Assembly (NCBI RefSeq): GCF_003852315.1
Contig: NZ_CP027762.1
Location: 1-64,000 of the forward strand
DNA from: Pseudomonas sp. LBUM920
GTDB lineage: Bacteria; Pseudomonadota; Gammaproteobacteria; Pseudomonadales; Pseudomonadaceae
DNA: 64,000 nt
Direction of reading: 5' to 3'
The notes beneath the pieces are model-generated. The model saw nothing but the letters and a program-made list of their open reading frames with translations, was not told the DNA's origin and ran no database searches. Numbering within the stretch: position 1 is the first letter of the stretch; each line of letters starts with the position of its first letter. This document shows, piece after piece, positions 24,548 to 33,837 of the stretch. The position numbers and the translations under genes were made by a program.

Positions 24548-25480
24548 ATGACTACCCGCACCGAGGCTGTTAAAGCCTACCTGCTCGACCTGCAAGACCG
24601 CATTTGCAGCGCCCTGGAAACCTTCGAGACGGACACTCGCTTTATCGAAGACGCCTGGACCCGGCCCGCCGGTGGCGGCGGTCGCACCCGAGTGATCGAA
24701 AACGGTACGGTCATCGAAAAAGGCGGCGTTAACTTTTCCCACGTGTTCGGCAGCGGTCTCCCACCGTCCGCCAGCGCGCATCGCCCCGAGCTGGCCGGTC
24801 GCGGGTTTGAAGCCTTGGGCGTGTCGTTGGTGATCCACCCGCACAACCCGCATGTGCCGACGTCCCACGCCAATGTGCGCTTTTTCATCGCCGAAAAAGA
24901 AGGCGAAGAACCGGTGTGGTGGTTCGGGGGCGGCTTCGACCTCACGCCCTACTACGGCAACGAGGAAGACTGCATCCACTGGCACCGCGTTGCCGAGCAG
25001 GCCTGTGCGCGGTTCGGGCCGGACGTGTACTCGCGCTACAAAGCCTGGTGCGATACGTATTTCCATATCAAGCACCGCAACGAACCGCGCGGCATCGGCG
25101 GCCTGTTCTTCGACGATTTGAACGAGTGGGACTTCGACACCTGCTTCGCCTTCATCCGCGCCATCGGCAATGCGTACATCGACGCCTACCTGCCGATCGT
25201 GCAGCGCCGCAAGGCCATGGCTTACACCGAACAGCAGCGCCAGTTCCAGGAGTTCCGCCGAGGACGCTACGTCGAATTCAACCTGGTCTACGACCGTGGC
25301 ACCCTGTTCGGCCTGCAGTCGGGCGGGCGCACCGAGTCGATCCTGATGTCGCTGCCACCGCAAGTGCGCTGGAGCTATGACTGGAAGGCCGAGGCCGGTA
25401 GCGAAGAAGCGCGTCTCACCGATTACTTCCTGCAAGACCGCGACTGGCTCGGCCTCGCCGCGCCCAAGGCGGCTGTCTGA
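24548..25480 (+). CDS. hemF: Oxygen-dependent coproporphyrinogen III oxidase
   Basis: HemF converts coproporphyrinogen III to protoporphyrinogen IX with O2 in haem synthesis. It has 310 residues. Family signatures include the segment WWFGGGFDLTPYYGNEED and KAWCDTYFHIKHRNEPRGIG, with conserved metal or substrate His residues. ATG follows AAGGTGA. The stop overlaps the aroE start by one base, so the genes form a coupled pair. Control by oxygen through the upstream ANR-like box is likely. Confidence 0.98.
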   Translation: MTTRTEAVKAYLLDLQDRICSALETFETDTRFIEDAWTRPAGGGGRTRVIENGTVIEKGGVNFSHVFGSGLPPSASAHRPELAGRGFEALGVSLVIHPHNPHVPTSHANVRFFIAEKEGEEPVWWFGGGFDLTPYYGNEEDCIHWHRVAEQACARFGPDVYSRYKAWCDTYFHIKHRNEPRGIGGLFFDDLNEWDFDTCFAFIRAIGNAYIDAYLPIVQRRKAMAYTEQQRQFQEFRRGRYVEFNLVYDRGTLFGLQSGGRTESILMSLPPQVRWSYDWKAEAGSEEARLTDYFLQDRDWLGLAAPKAAV

Positions 25481-26304
25481 TGGACCGTTATGTGGTGTTC
25501 GGCAACCCTATCGGCCACAGCAAGTCGCCGTTGATTCATCGCATGTTCGCCGAGCAGACCGGCGAGCAACTGGACTACAGCACCTTGCTCGCGCCTTTGG
25601 AGGATTTCACCGGCTGTGCCCGTGAGTTTTTTCAGCAAGGCCGTGGCGCCAATGTCACGGTGCCATTCAAGGAAGACGCCTACCGCTTGGCCAACAGCCT
25701 GACTGAGCGTGCCCAGCGCGCCGGCGCGGTGAACACCCTGAGCAAGCTGGCCGACGGCACCCTGCTGGGTGACAACACCGACGGCGCCGGCCTGGTGCGC
25801 GACCTGAAGGTGAATGCCGGGTTGAACCTGCAAGGCAAACGCATCCTGTTGCTCGGTGCTGGCGGCGCGGTGCGTGGGGCGTTGGAGCCCCTGCTGGCCG
25901 AGCAGCCTGCCGCGCTGATCATCGCCAACCGCACGGTGGAAAAGGCCGAGTTGCTCGCCGAGCTGTTTGACGATCTGGGCCCTGTGTCGGCCAGCGGTTT
26001 CGACTGGCTGCGTGAGCCGGTGGACCTGATCATCAATGCCACGTCCGCGAGCCTGTCAGGCGATGTACCGCCGATTGCCAGCAGCCTGATCGAGCCGGGC
26101 AAGACCTTTTGCTACGACATGATGTACGCCAAGGAACCCACCGCGTTCTGCCGTTGGGCGACAGAGCATGGCGCAGCAGTGGCGATGGATGGCCTGGGCA
26201 TGCTCGTGGAGCAGGCGGCGGAAGCGTTCTTCCTGTGGCGCGGTGTGCGCCCGGAGTCGGCGCCGGTCTTGGCTGAGTTGCGTAGGCAATTGGCTGCGGC
26301 CTAA
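25480..26304 (+). CDS. aroE: Shikimate dehydrogenase (NADP+)
   Basis: AroE reduces 3-dehydroshikimate to shikimate in aromatic amino-acid synthesis. It has 274 residues. The substrate-binding start VFGNPIGHSKSPLIHRMFAE, the catalytic Lys and Asp in NVTVPFKEDAY and DNTDGAGLVRDL, and the Rossmann motif LGAGGAVRGAL followed by NRTVEKAE (NADP-specific Arg) are all present. Overlaps hemF by one base. Confidence 0.98.
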   Translation: MDRYVVFGNPIGHSKSPLIHRMFAEQTGEQLDYSTLLAPLEDFTGCAREFFQQGRGANVTVPFKEDAYRLANSLTERAQRAGAVNTLSKLADGTLLGDNTDGAGLVRDLKVNAGLNLQGKRILLLGAGGAVRGALEPLLAEQPAALIIANRTVEKAELLAELFDDLGPVSASGFDWLREPVDLIINATSASLSGDVPPIASSLIEPGKTFCYDMMYAKEPTAFCRWATEHGAAVAMDGLGMLVEQAAEAFFLWRGVRPESAPVLAELRRQLAAA

Positions 26305-26326
26305 ATCTAAAAGTGAACACGGTCTA

Positions 26327-26417
26327 ATGTGGGAGCTGGCTTGCCTGCGATGGCGGTGTAACAGATACAGAGGTGCTGGCTGATCCACCGCTATCGCAGG
26401 CAAGCCAGCTCCCACAT
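26327..26417. repeat. REP pair D, perfectly complementary arms
   Basis: Arms GTGGGAGCTGGCTTGCCTGC and its exact reverse complement flank a short spacer in the convergent aroE / SulP gap. Both arms carry the same CTGGC/CCTGC variant. Confidence 0.9.
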
Positions 26418-26430
26418 TGTTTAACCGCAT

Positions 26431-27999
26431 TCAGTCTTCGAAATGGATGGGGCAGTTGTCGGCCCCTTCGAGTTTTTTCAGCTCTTCCACCACCTGCGGC
26501 CTGGCCTTGCGCAACGTCAGGCTACGCCCCAACCCCTTCAATCGACGCGCCTCCTGGTGCAGCATCTCCACCCCGGAATAGTCGATAAAGTTGATCTGCT
26601 GCGCTTCGATCACCACCCGCTCACCCTGCAAGCTCTGCAGGCGCACTTGCAGGTAATGGCTGGCGCCAAAAAAGATCGAACCGCCGACCCGCAACACGTC
26701 TTCGTCACCGTCGCGCCACTGCTGAACACGCGGTTGCGAGGTGCGTTTGAGATAGAAGAACAGCGACGCCAGCACCCCGGCGTAAATCGCCGTTTGCAGC
26801 TCCAGCAGCAAGGTGGCAACGCACGTCAGGCTCATCACCACAAATTCTGCGCGGCTCACGCGAAACAGCGCGCGGATGCCGCGATGATCCACCAGGCCCC
26901 AGCAAATCAGCAGGATGCTCGCGGCCATGCTGGGGATTGGTATGTGCGCGATCAATGCCGCCCCAAATACGGCAAACAACGCCACCCAGCCGGCGGAAAA
27001 CACGCCTGCCAAGGGTGAGCAAGCGCCCGCCTCGTAACTGAGGCCGGAGCGTGTAAAGGAACCGGCCGACAAGTAGCCAGAGAAAAATCCGCCGACGATA
27101 TTGGATAAGCCCTGCGCGCGGACTTCCTGATTGGCGTCGAGCAATTGCTGCGAACGTGCCGACAGCGAGCGCGCAATCGACAAACTGGTCACTAGCCCGA
27201 GCATGCCCACCGCCACCGCGCTCGGCAGCAGGCGCAGGAGCATGTCCAGGTCCATCGGCAATGGGCTGAACGGCGGCAGTGTGCCCACAAACGAACTGAC
27301 CCGCGCCACATGCCCGAACATCGACGGCCACAACCACGCCGCCAGGCTGCCCAAGGCCAGGGCGATCAACAGTGTTGGCCAGCGCGGCACCCGGTATTTG
27401 AGCAGCGCGCCCACCAGCAAAGTGCCCAGGCCCAAGGCGAGGGAGGCGTGGTCCCATTCGCCGGCGTGATCGATGAGCGCCAGCAAACTCTTGATCGCTG
27501 TGGCTTGGCTGGGCAGGTCCAACCCCAGCAGGTTGGGCAACTGCCCCAAGGCGATCACTACGGCCGCGCCGAGGGTGAACCCCAGCACCACCGAATGAGA
27601 GACGAAATTGACCAGCGCGCCAAAGCGCAGCAGACCCAGCAGCCACTGGAAAACGCCAGCGAGGACGGTCAGGAGCAGGATCAGCGTGATGTAGTCCTTC
27701 GACCCTGGCACGGCCAAGGGGCTGACGCTGGCGTAAAGCACGATGGAGATGGCGGCGGTAGGCCCGCAGATCAGGTGCCAGGAGGAACCCCACAGGCAGG
27801 CGATCAGTACCGGGACGATGGCGGCGTACAAGCCGTATTCGGGTGGGAGACCGGCGATCAGCGCGTAGGCAATCGACTGCGGCAGCGCGAGCACGGCACC
27901 GCTTAAGCCAACCATCGCGTCCCGGCCGACGCTGGCGCGGGTTTGGCGCGGGAGCCAGGCGAGGAAGGGCAAGAGAGTGTGTCGGTTGGGCCGGGGCAT
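26431..27999 (-). CDS. SulP-family anion transporter with STAS domain
   Basis: An inner-membrane SulP/SLC26 transporter of 522 residues. The N-terminal 400 or so residues hold about 12 hydrophobic segments, beginning with the conserved GLSGAVLALPQSIAYALIAG-type motif, and the C-terminus has a STAS domain (about 425-520; QINFIDYSGVEML). I chose MPRPNRHTLLPFL at 27999; longer in-frame starts read into a REP element. Substrate may be sulfate or another anion. Its neighbour is the choline-sulfate cluster, where BetC releases sulfate, so sulfate export or uptake is conceivable but unproven. Confidence 0.92.
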   Translation of the reverse strand: MPRPNRHTLLPFLAWLPRQTRASVGRDAMVGLSGAVLALPQSIAYALIAGLPPEYGLYAAIVPVLIACLWGSSWHLICGPTAAISIVLYASVSPLAVPGSKDYITLILLLTVLAGVFQWLLGLLRFGALVNFVSHSVVLGFTLGAAVVIALGQLPNLLGLDLPSQATAIKSLLALIDHAGEWDHASLALGLGTLLVGALLKYRVPRWPTLLIALALGSLAAWLWPSMFGHVARVSSFVGTLPPFSPLPMDLDMLLRLLPSAVAVGMLGLVTSLSIARSLSARSQQLLDANQEVRAQGLSNIVGGFFSGYLSAGSFTRSGLSYEAGACSPLAGVFSAGWVALFAVFGAALIAHIPIPSMAASILLICWGLVDHRGIRALFRVSRAEFVVMSLTCVATLLLELQTAIYAGVLASLFFYLKRTSQPRVQQWRDGDEDVLRVGGSIFFGASHYLQVRLQSLQGERVVIEAQQINFIDYSGVEMLHQEARRLKGLGRSLTLRKARPQVVEELKKLEGADNCPIHFED

Positions 28000-28052
28000 G
28001 AAAGGCTCGGTTCGAAAGGTTTGCATCAGGGTATCAGCACACACAGCCCCCC

Positions 28053-28137
28053 GTGGGAGCTGGCTTGCCTGCGATAGCATCACCTCTGTCTAACTGACAG
28101 ACCGAGTTGTCTGCATCGCGGGCAAGCCAGCTCCCAC
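28053..28137. repeat. REP pair E
   Basis: Inverted arms GTGGGAGCTGGCTTGCCTGC and GCGGGCAAGCCAGCTCCCAC lie between the SulP gene start and the choX stop. Both arms share the CTGGC variant also seen in pair D. Confidence 0.87.
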
Positions 28138-28172
28138 AAAAGCCAGTTCCCAAAAGGATCGATGTCGGGGGG

Positions 28173-29087
28173 TTAGAGCTTGGCTTTGACTGCCGCCAAC
28201 GCATCCTGGCCGTCCACGGTTTTTACGCCATCGAGCCACTTATCCAGCACCGCCGGATTGGCCTTGATCCAGGCCTTCGCCGCATCAGCGTTGCTGACTT
28301 TTTTATTCACCACCTCCGCCATGATGCTGTTCTCCATTTCCTGGGTGAAACTCAGGTTGGTCAGCAGTTTTCCGACATTCGGGCAGGCTTGTGCATAGCC
28401 CTTGCGGGTCAAGGTATAAACGCTGCCGGTATCACCGAAGTACTTCTCGCCGCCCTTGAGGTAATGCATTTTCAACTGCACGTTCATCGGGTGCGGCGTC
28501 CAGCCGAGGAAGGTCACGAATTTCTGTTTTTTAACCGCCCGCGACACTTCGGCGAGCATCGCCTGCTCACTCGACTCGATCAGCTTCCACTGGCCGAGGT
28601 CGAAGTCGTTCTTCTTGATGATGTCCTGCAGCGAGATATTGGCCGGCGCGCCGGAGCCGATGCCGTAGATCTTCTTGTCGAACTTGTCGGCAAACTTGTT
28701 CAGGTCGGCAAAGTCATGCACCCCGGCGTCCCACACGTAGTCCGGCACCGCGAGGGTGAACTCGGTGCCGTCGAGGTTTTTTGCCAGTTGCACCACATCG
28801 CCATTGGCCACGAACTTGTCATAGAAGCCCTGCTGCGCTGGCATCCAATTGCCCAGGAACACATCCACCTGGCCGTCCTTGAGCCCGCCAAAGGTGATCG
28901 GCACCGCCAGGGTGTCGACCTTGGCCTTGTAGCCCATGCCGTTCAACAGAAAACCGGTGATGGCATTGGTGGCGGCGATATCGCTCCAGCCTGGATCGGC
29001 CATCTTCACCGTGTCGCAGCCAGTGTCCGCGTACGCATTGGCGCTACTGAGCACCAACATGCCCAGCACTACAGTCAACTTTTGCAT
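28173..29087 (-). CDS. choX: Choline ABC transporter substrate-binding protein (ChoX-type)
   Basis: A periplasmic OpuAC/ChoX-family binding protein of 304 residues. A signal peptide MQKLTVVLGMLVLSSANAYA is evident, then CDTVKMADPGWSDIAATNAI with aromatic ligand-box residues. The rest is typical type II periplasmic-binding fold (KNFDGTEF-like, GWTPHPMNVQLKMHYLKGGE). Permease and ATPase genes are not nearby, so it probably feeds a choline transporter encoded elsewhere. It is 18 bp downstream of betC on the same strand, suggesting that it handles choline or choline sulfate. Confidence 0.92.
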   Translation of the reverse strand: MQKLTVVLGMLVLSSANAYADTGCDTVKMADPGWSDIAATNAITGFLLNGMGYKAKVDTLAVPITFGGLKDGQVDVFLGNWMPAQQGFYDKFVANGDVVQLAKNLDGTEFTLAVPDYVWDAGVHDFADLNKFADKFDKKIYGIGSGAPANISLQDIIKKNDFDLGQWKLIESSEQAMLAEVSRAVKKQKFVTFLGWTPHPMNVQLKMHYLKGGEKYFGDTGSVYTLTRKGYAQACPNVGKLLTNLSFTQEMENSIMAEVVNKKVSNADAAKAWIKANPAVLDKWLDGVKTVDGQDALAAVKAKL

Positions 29088-29105
29088 GGCCTTCCCTCTG
29101 TCTAT

Positions 29106-30620
29106 TTATGGGTGTTGGCAGGGTTGTGGGTAACGTGCCTTGCGCTCCAGGTCGTCGAGGTCGATGTGGTTGCGCATGTATTGCTGACTGGCGTCCACCA
29201 GTGGCTGGTGATCCCAGCTCTTCAGCTTGCCTTGGGTCAGCGCCTCAAACACCAGGCGGCGACGGCGTTGGCTGGCGAGCACCTGCTGGTGGATCGCCGG
29301 GATGTCCCATTTGGCCCGCGCCTCACTCAAAAACGCCTCGAACAGTGGCCGGTGTTCCGGTGACCGGCTGAGGTTATCCCGCTCGTGCGGGTCGTGGTGC
29401 ACATCGAACAGTAGACAAGGATCGTCCTCGCTGTAGATGAACTTGTACGCGCCACGGCGAATCATCATCAGCGGGCTGATGGTGCCTTCGGCCATGTATT
29501 CGCCAAACACTTCGTCGTGGCCGCCCTGCCCCTGCAAGTGCGGGACCAGCGAGCGTCCGTCCAGCGGCAAGCGTGGGTCCAGCTCGCCGCCGGCCAGCTC
29601 TACCAACGTCGGCAACAGGTCGGCCGTGGAAACCGCTTTGGTTACGCGGCCCGCCGCGAATTGCCCCGGCGCACTGACCAGCAGCGGCACGCGGGCGGCC
29701 ATTTCAAACCAGTGCATTTTGTACCAGAGGCCGCGCTCGCCGAGCATGTCGCCGTGGTCGCCGGAGAAGATGATGATCGTGTCATCGGTAAGGCCGGTGT
29801 CTTCCAGGGTTTGCAGGAGTTTGCCGACGTTGCTGTCGATGTAGCTGCACGCGCCAAAATAGGCGCGGCGCGCATCACGGATCTTGTTCAGCGGCAGGGG
29901 CTTGTCCCATAGGTCGTAGACCTTGAGCAGGCGCTGCGAATGCGGGTCGAGGTCGGCCTGGGCCGGCGTCGTAGGCAACGGGATGTCGGCATCGTCGTAC
30001 AGATCCCAAAACGGCTTGGGAATGGTGTACGGGTCGTGTGGGTGAGTCATCGACACGGTCAGGCAGAACGGCTGGTCACCCTCATTGCGGATATGGTCGA
30101 ACAGGTACTGCTGGGCCTTGAACACCACCTCTTCGTCGAAATCCAGCTGGTTGGTGCGCACGCACGGGCCGGCTTGCAGCACCGATGCCATGTTGTGATA
30201 CCAAGTGGGGCGCACGTCCGGCTCATCCCAGTTCACCGCCCAGCCATAGTCGGCGGGGTAAATGTCGCTGGTCAGGCGTTCTTCATAGCCGTGCAACTGG
30301 TCAGGGCCGCAGAAGTGCATCTTGCCCGACAGCGCGGTGCGGTAGCCGAGGCGGCGCAGGTAGTGGGCATAGGTCGGTACATCGCCAGGGAAATCTGCCG
30401 CGTTGTCGTAGGCGCCGATCTTGCTCGGCAACTGGCCGCTGACCAGCGTGAACCGCGATGGCGCGCACAGCGGGCTGTTGCAATAGGCGGCGTCGAACAC
30501 CACACCCTGTTCGGCGAGGCGGCTCAGGTTTGGCAGTTTGATCGGGGAAGGTCCGTAGAACGGAAGCAGCGGCGCGGCCATTTGATCGGCCATGATGAAA
30601 AGAATGTTCTTGCGCTTCAT
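29106..30620 (-). CDS. betC: Choline-sulfatase
   Basis: BetC hydrolyses choline O-sulfate to choline and sulfate, supplying glycine betaine precursor, carbon and sulfur. The 504-residue type I sulfatase has the formylglycine signature C-x-P-S-R with Cys52 in CAPSRFTLVSG, and metal-binding ADQMAAP near residue 11. The C-terminal choline-sulfatase region (QVLASQRRRRLVFEAL) is characteristic. I start at ATG 30620 (MKRKNILF). It lies between choX and the divergent LysR gene, the usual betC arrangement. Confidence 0.96.
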   Translation of the reverse strand: MKRKNILFIMADQMAAPLLPFYGPSPIKLPNLSRLAEQGVVFDAAYCNSPLCAPSRFTLVSGQLPSKIGAYDNAADFPGDVPTYAHYLRRLGYRTALSGKMHFCGPDQLHGYEERLTSDIYPADYGWAVNWDEPDVRPTWYHNMASVLQAGPCVRTNQLDFDEEVVFKAQQYLFDHIRNEGDQPFCLTVSMTHPHDPYTIPKPFWDLYDDADIPLPTTPAQADLDPHSQRLLKVYDLWDKPLPLNKIRDARRAYFGACSYIDSNVGKLLQTLEDTGLTDDTIIIFSGDHGDMLGERGLWYKMHWFEMAARVPLLVSAPGQFAAGRVTKAVSTADLLPTLVELAGGELDPRLPLDGRSLVPHLQGQGGHDEVFGEYMAEGTISPLMMIRRGAYKFIYSEDDPCLLFDVHHDPHERDNLSRSPEHRPLFEAFLSEARAKWDIPAIHQQVLASQRRRRLVFEALTQGKLKSWDHQPLVDASQQYMRNHIDLDDLERKARYPQPCQHP

Positions 30621-30723
30621 GAGTCTTCGGCATTCCATAGGCGGTGTTTATGCGAATGAGCATGCGGCCCATGGAAAATGGGGTAAAGCCCATGAAAAGC
30701 AATGTCTAGGATAAGCACAGCTT

Positions 30724-31674
30724 ATGTATGAAGCCCTTGGCGATGTATCCCTCGACCTGCTGCGCGCGTTCGAGGCGGCGGCGCGTCATCGCAGCTTCAC
30801 TGCTGCGGCCATGGAGCTGGGCACTACCCAGCCTGCCATTAGCCAGCAGATCAAGCGCCTCGAAGAACAGCTGGCGATTCGCCTGTTTGATCGCATTTAC
30901 CGTGGCATTGAATTGACCGATGCCGGCGCCCTGCTGTTCGAGCATGTGCAAGGCGGGTTGCAGACCATCAACCAAGGCCTGAGCGCGATCACCCAGCAGG
31001 ACCAGCATGAAGTGCTGCAAGTGGCCACCGACTTCGCCTTCGCCGCCTATTGGCTGATGCCGCGCCTGCACCGCTTTCACCAGGCCAACCCGCAGGTAGA
31101 CGTCAGCCTGGTCACCAGCGAACGCAACCATGCCACTTTGCGCAGCGATATCGACGTGGCGGTGTTGTTTGGCGATGGACGTTTCAAACAGGGCGACAGC
31201 CTCTGGCTGTTCAACGAGGAAGTGTTCCCGGTGTGCAGCCCGCAATGGCTCAAGGACCAGACCACGCCGCTGACCGTGCAGACGCTGCAGGACTGTCCGC
31301 TGCTGCACCTGCGCCAGGAAAACAATAGCCAGTGGTTCGACTGGAGCGGCGTGTTTCGCGAGCTGGGCATTACCACCGCGCCCACACCCGGCCAACTGCG
31401 CTTCGACAACTACACCCTATTGATCCAGGCCGCGATTGCCGGCCAGGGCGTGGCCATCGGCTGGCGCCATTTGGTGGATAACCTGCTGGAGCAGAACTGG
31501 CTGTGTCGGCCGATCAGCGACACGGTGATCTCACGCTTCGGTTATTACGTGGTCCAGCCCCAGCGCAAACGCCGGGGGCAGTTGGTCGAACGCTTTGTCG
31601 ACTGGCTGGTGGCCGAGCAAGCCCGCAGCGCACAGTCGCTGACCGGGCTGGCCCTGCCGTCGATTGCGGTCTAG
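30724..31674 (+). CDS. LysR-family regulator of choline-sulfate use
   Basis: A LysR-type transcription factor of 316 residues: winged helix at about 10-68 (LLRAFEAAARHRSFTAAAMELGTTQPAISQQIKRLEEQL) and an effector-binding domain after residue 95. It is divergent from betC with 103 bp between the starts, the standard position for the regulator of the adjacent operon. In other Pseudomonas and rhizobia a LysR gene beside betC is annotated as the choline-sulfate utilisation regulator. Inducer unknown, probably choline or choline sulfate. Confidence 0.92.
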   Translation: MYEALGDVSLDLLRAFEAAARHRSFTAAAMELGTTQPAISQQIKRLEEQLAIRLFDRIYRGIELTDAGALLFEHVQGGLQTINQGLSAITQQDQHEVLQVATDFAFAAYWLMPRLHRFHQANPQVDVSLVTSERNHATLRSDIDVAVLFGDGRFKQGDSLWLFNEEVFPVCSPQWLKDQTTPLTVQTLQDCPLLHLRQENNSQWFDWSGVFRELGITTAPTPGQLRFDNYTLLIQAAIAGQGVAIGWRHLVDNLLEQNWLCRPISDTVISRFGYYVVQPQRKRRGQLVERFVDWLVAEQARSAQSLTGLALPSIAV

Positions 31675-31704
31675 GATCGGCGCATATTGGATCCGGATTT
31701 CGCC

Positions 31705-32031
31705 ATGCAACGTATCAAGGGCTACCACGCTCATATCTACTTCGACGCCAGCACCATCGACCAGGCGCGCCAGCTCTGCGAGGACGCGGCCAAGCTGTTT
31801 CCGTTGCGCATGGGCCGCGTGCATGAACGCCCGGTGGGCCCGCACCCGGACTGGAGTTGCCAGCTGGCGTTCGAGCCGGAATACATCGGTGTGGTGTTGC
31901 CATGGCTGGCTTTGCATCGCGAGGGGCTGGTGGTGTTCCTGCACCCTGATACCGGCGATGACCTGAAGGATCACACCGATTACGCGATCTGGATGGGCGC
32001 GATGCGCGAGCTGGATCTGTCTATTTTTTAA
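31705..32031 (+). CDS. DOPA 4,5-dioxygenase family protein
   Basis: A 108-residue protein of the DOPA 4,5-dioxygenase family, which in fungi and plants opens catechol rings extradiolically. The N-terminal YHAHIYFDA motif and the internal VHERPVGPHPDW and LHREGLVVFLHP histidines are the family's metal-binding positions. I start at MQRIKGYHAH; a TTG at 31687 is the alternative. Bacterial members have unproven substrates. It follows the LysR gene by 30 bp and ends at a terminator. Confidence 0.88.
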   Translation: MQRIKGYHAHIYFDASTIDQARQLCEDAAKLFPLRMGRVHERPVGPHPDWSCQLAFEPEYIGVVLPWLALHREGLVVFLHPDTGDDLKDHTDYAIWMGAMRELDLSIF

Positions 32032-32042
32032 CCAGTGCGTAT

Positions 32043-32084
32043 AAAAAGTCCCATCCCCTTGGGCAGAGGCGATGGGATTTTTTA
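32043..32084 (+). terminator. Rho-independent terminator
   Basis: AAAAAG-TCCCATC pairs with GATGGGA-TTTTTT around a 15-nt loop, with one bulged G. It follows the DOPA dioxygenase stop and separates it from the dgo operon. Confidence 0.8.
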
Positions 32085-32194
32085 TGATTTAACCCACTAT
32101 GTGGGACTGTTATTTATATATTGAGATATCGCCAGTCATAGGTTTATATTCGCCCATCTGCTTTTTTCAGCACCCACTCATTTCAGGTGAAGCG

Positions 32195-33154
32195 ATGCAG
32201 GCGCAATTGATCGCGCTCGACTGGGGGACCAGCTCCCTTCGTGCTTATAAACTCGGCCCGGCCGGCAAGGTGCTCGACCAGCGCGCACTGGCGTTCGGCA
32301 TCATGCACCTGCCCAGTGAACCCCGGGACATTGCCGGCGTGCGTTGCAGCGATGGCTTCGAGTTGGCGTTTGACGCGGCCTGCGGCGACTGGCTCGACGC
32401 CCAGCCCGACTTGCCGGTGATCGCCTGCGGCATGGTCGGCAGTGCCCAGGGCTGGAGTGAAGCGGCGTATCGCAACACGCCGGTCGATGTCGCGAGCCTC
32501 GGCCAGGCGCTGCACAGCGTGCGGAGCCTGCGCGGGGTGGCGGTGCATATCGTACCCGGCGTGATCGAACAGGTGGGCTTGCCCAATGTGATGCGCGGCG
32601 AAGAAACCCAGGTGCTGGGCGTGCTGCAAGGCCTCGCGGCTGAGGTATTGATCGGCCTGCCGGGCAGTCATTCCAAATGGGTCGAGGTGGTGGATGGCTG
32701 CATCACACACTTTGACACCTTCATGACCGGCGAACTGTTTGCCGTGCTGAGCCAGCACAGCATTCTCGGCCGTACGCAAAAAACCTCCGACCACTTCCAG
32801 GCCGAGGCCTTTGATCGCGGCGTGCAGGTGGCACTCTCCAACGACGGCCAGCGTGGCGTGCTCTCGACATTGTTCAGCGCCCGCACACTCGGGCTGACCG
32901 CCGAATTGGCTCCCGACCAGCAACCGGATTACCTGTCCGGCCTGCTGATCGGGCATGAACTCGCCGGTTTGCCGGCCCCTGCAAAACACAAGCCCATCGT
33001 CCTGGTCGGCACCGCAGCGCTCTGCGCCCGTTACCAGCGCGCCCTCGCCCTCTGCGGTTTCGCCCACGTCAGCCTGGCGCAAGCCGCCACCGAACGCGGC
33101 CTGTGGCAATTGGCCGTGGCGGCCGGGCTCACTCAACCGGCCCTGGAGGCCTGA
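32195..33154 (+). CDS. dgoK: 2-dehydro-3-deoxygalactonokinase
   Basis: DgoK phosphorylates 2-keto-3-deoxygalactonate in the D-galactonate (DeLey-Doudoroff) pathway. It has 319 residues. The kinase N-terminus IALDWGTSSLRAYKL is the phosphate-1 motif, and IACGMVGSAQGWSEA and GLPGSHSKWVEV are typical of the DgoK family. ATG 32195 follows CAGGTGA. It is the first gene of dgoK-dgoA-dgoD-(REP)-dgoT; dgoA starts 1 bp after its stop. No regulator gene is adjacent. The 110-bp upstream region is AT-rich and contains CCCAC-TAT-GTGGG at 32093-32105. Confidence 0.95.
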   Translation: MQAQLIALDWGTSSLRAYKLGPAGKVLDQRALAFGIMHLPSEPRDIAGVRCSDGFELAFDAACGDWLDAQPDLPVIACGMVGSAQGWSEAAYRNTPVDVASLGQALHSVRSLRGVAVHIVPGVIEQVGLPNVMRGEETQVLGVLQGLAAEVLIGLPGSHSKWVEVVDGCITHFDTFMTGELFAVLSQHSILGRTQKTSDHFQAEAFDRGVQVALSNDGQRGVLSTLFSARTLGLTAELAPDQQPDYLSGLLIGHELAGLPAPAKHKPIVLVGTAALCARYQRALALCGFAHVSLAQAATERGLWQLAVAAGLTQPALEA

Positions 33155-33155
33155 C

Positions 33156-33776
33156 ATGCTCAAGCAAGCACTCGCACACAACGGTTTGATCGCAATCCTG
33201 CGCGGTGTACGGCCGGACGAAGCTGAAGCAATCGGCCAAGTGCTCTATCAGGCCGGCTTTCGCGTGATCGAAGTTCCGCTCAATTCGCCGGACCCTTACA
33301 CCAGCATCCGCACGCTGCGCGACAGCCTGCCCGCCGATTGCCTGATCGGCGCGGGCACCGTGTTGACGCCCGAGCAGGTCGAGCACGTCAAAGCCGCCGG
33401 TGGCCAAGTGATCGTCATGCCCCACAGCGATGCCAAGGTGCTACGCGCCGCGAAAGCGGCGGGCTTGTACCTGTCGCCGGGTGTGGCCACGCCCACCGAA
33501 GCCTTCGCTGCGTTGGCCGAGGGCGCCGACGTGCTGAAGCTGTTCCCGGCCGAGCAAATGGGCCCGGCAGTGATCAAGGCGTGGCTGGCGGTATTGCCGG
33601 CCGGCACATTGCTGCTGCCGGTCGGCGGCGTGACCCCGGACAACATGCAGGTGTATTTCGACGCAGGCGCCAAGGGCTTCGGCCTGGGGTCCGGGTTGTT
33701 CAAGCCGGGCATGTCTGTGGGTCAAGTGGCGAGCAGTGCCCAGGCGTATGTCGCCGCCTGGAATGCGCTGAATTGA
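33156..33776 (+). CDS. dgoA: 2-dehydro-3-deoxy-6-phosphogalactonate aldolase
   Basis: The class I aldolase splits 2-keto-3-deoxy-6-phosphogalactonate to pyruvate and glyceraldehyde 3-phosphate. It has 206 residues and a KDPG-aldolase TIM barrel. The Schiff-base Lys is K128 in DVLKLFPAE, and E39 in VIEVPLNSP is the general acid-base. The start is ATG 33156; frames upstream overlap dgoK and are not real. Coupled to dgoK. Confidence 0.96.
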   Translation: MLKQALAHNGLIAILRGVRPDEAEAIGQVLYQAGFRVIEVPLNSPDPYTSIRTLRDSLPADCLIGAGTVLTPEQVEHVKAAGGQVIVMPHSDAKVLRAAKAAGLYLSPGVATPTEAFAALAEGADVLKLFPAEQMGPAVIKAWLAVLPAGTLLLPVGGVTPDNMQVYFDAGAKGFGLGSGLFKPGMSVGQVASSAQAYVAAWNALN

Positions 33777-33837
33777 TGCCCTGAAAAGAACGCACGTTTT
33801 GCGCCCTCGGCGCTGCATCGACAAGAGAGATAAGAAG

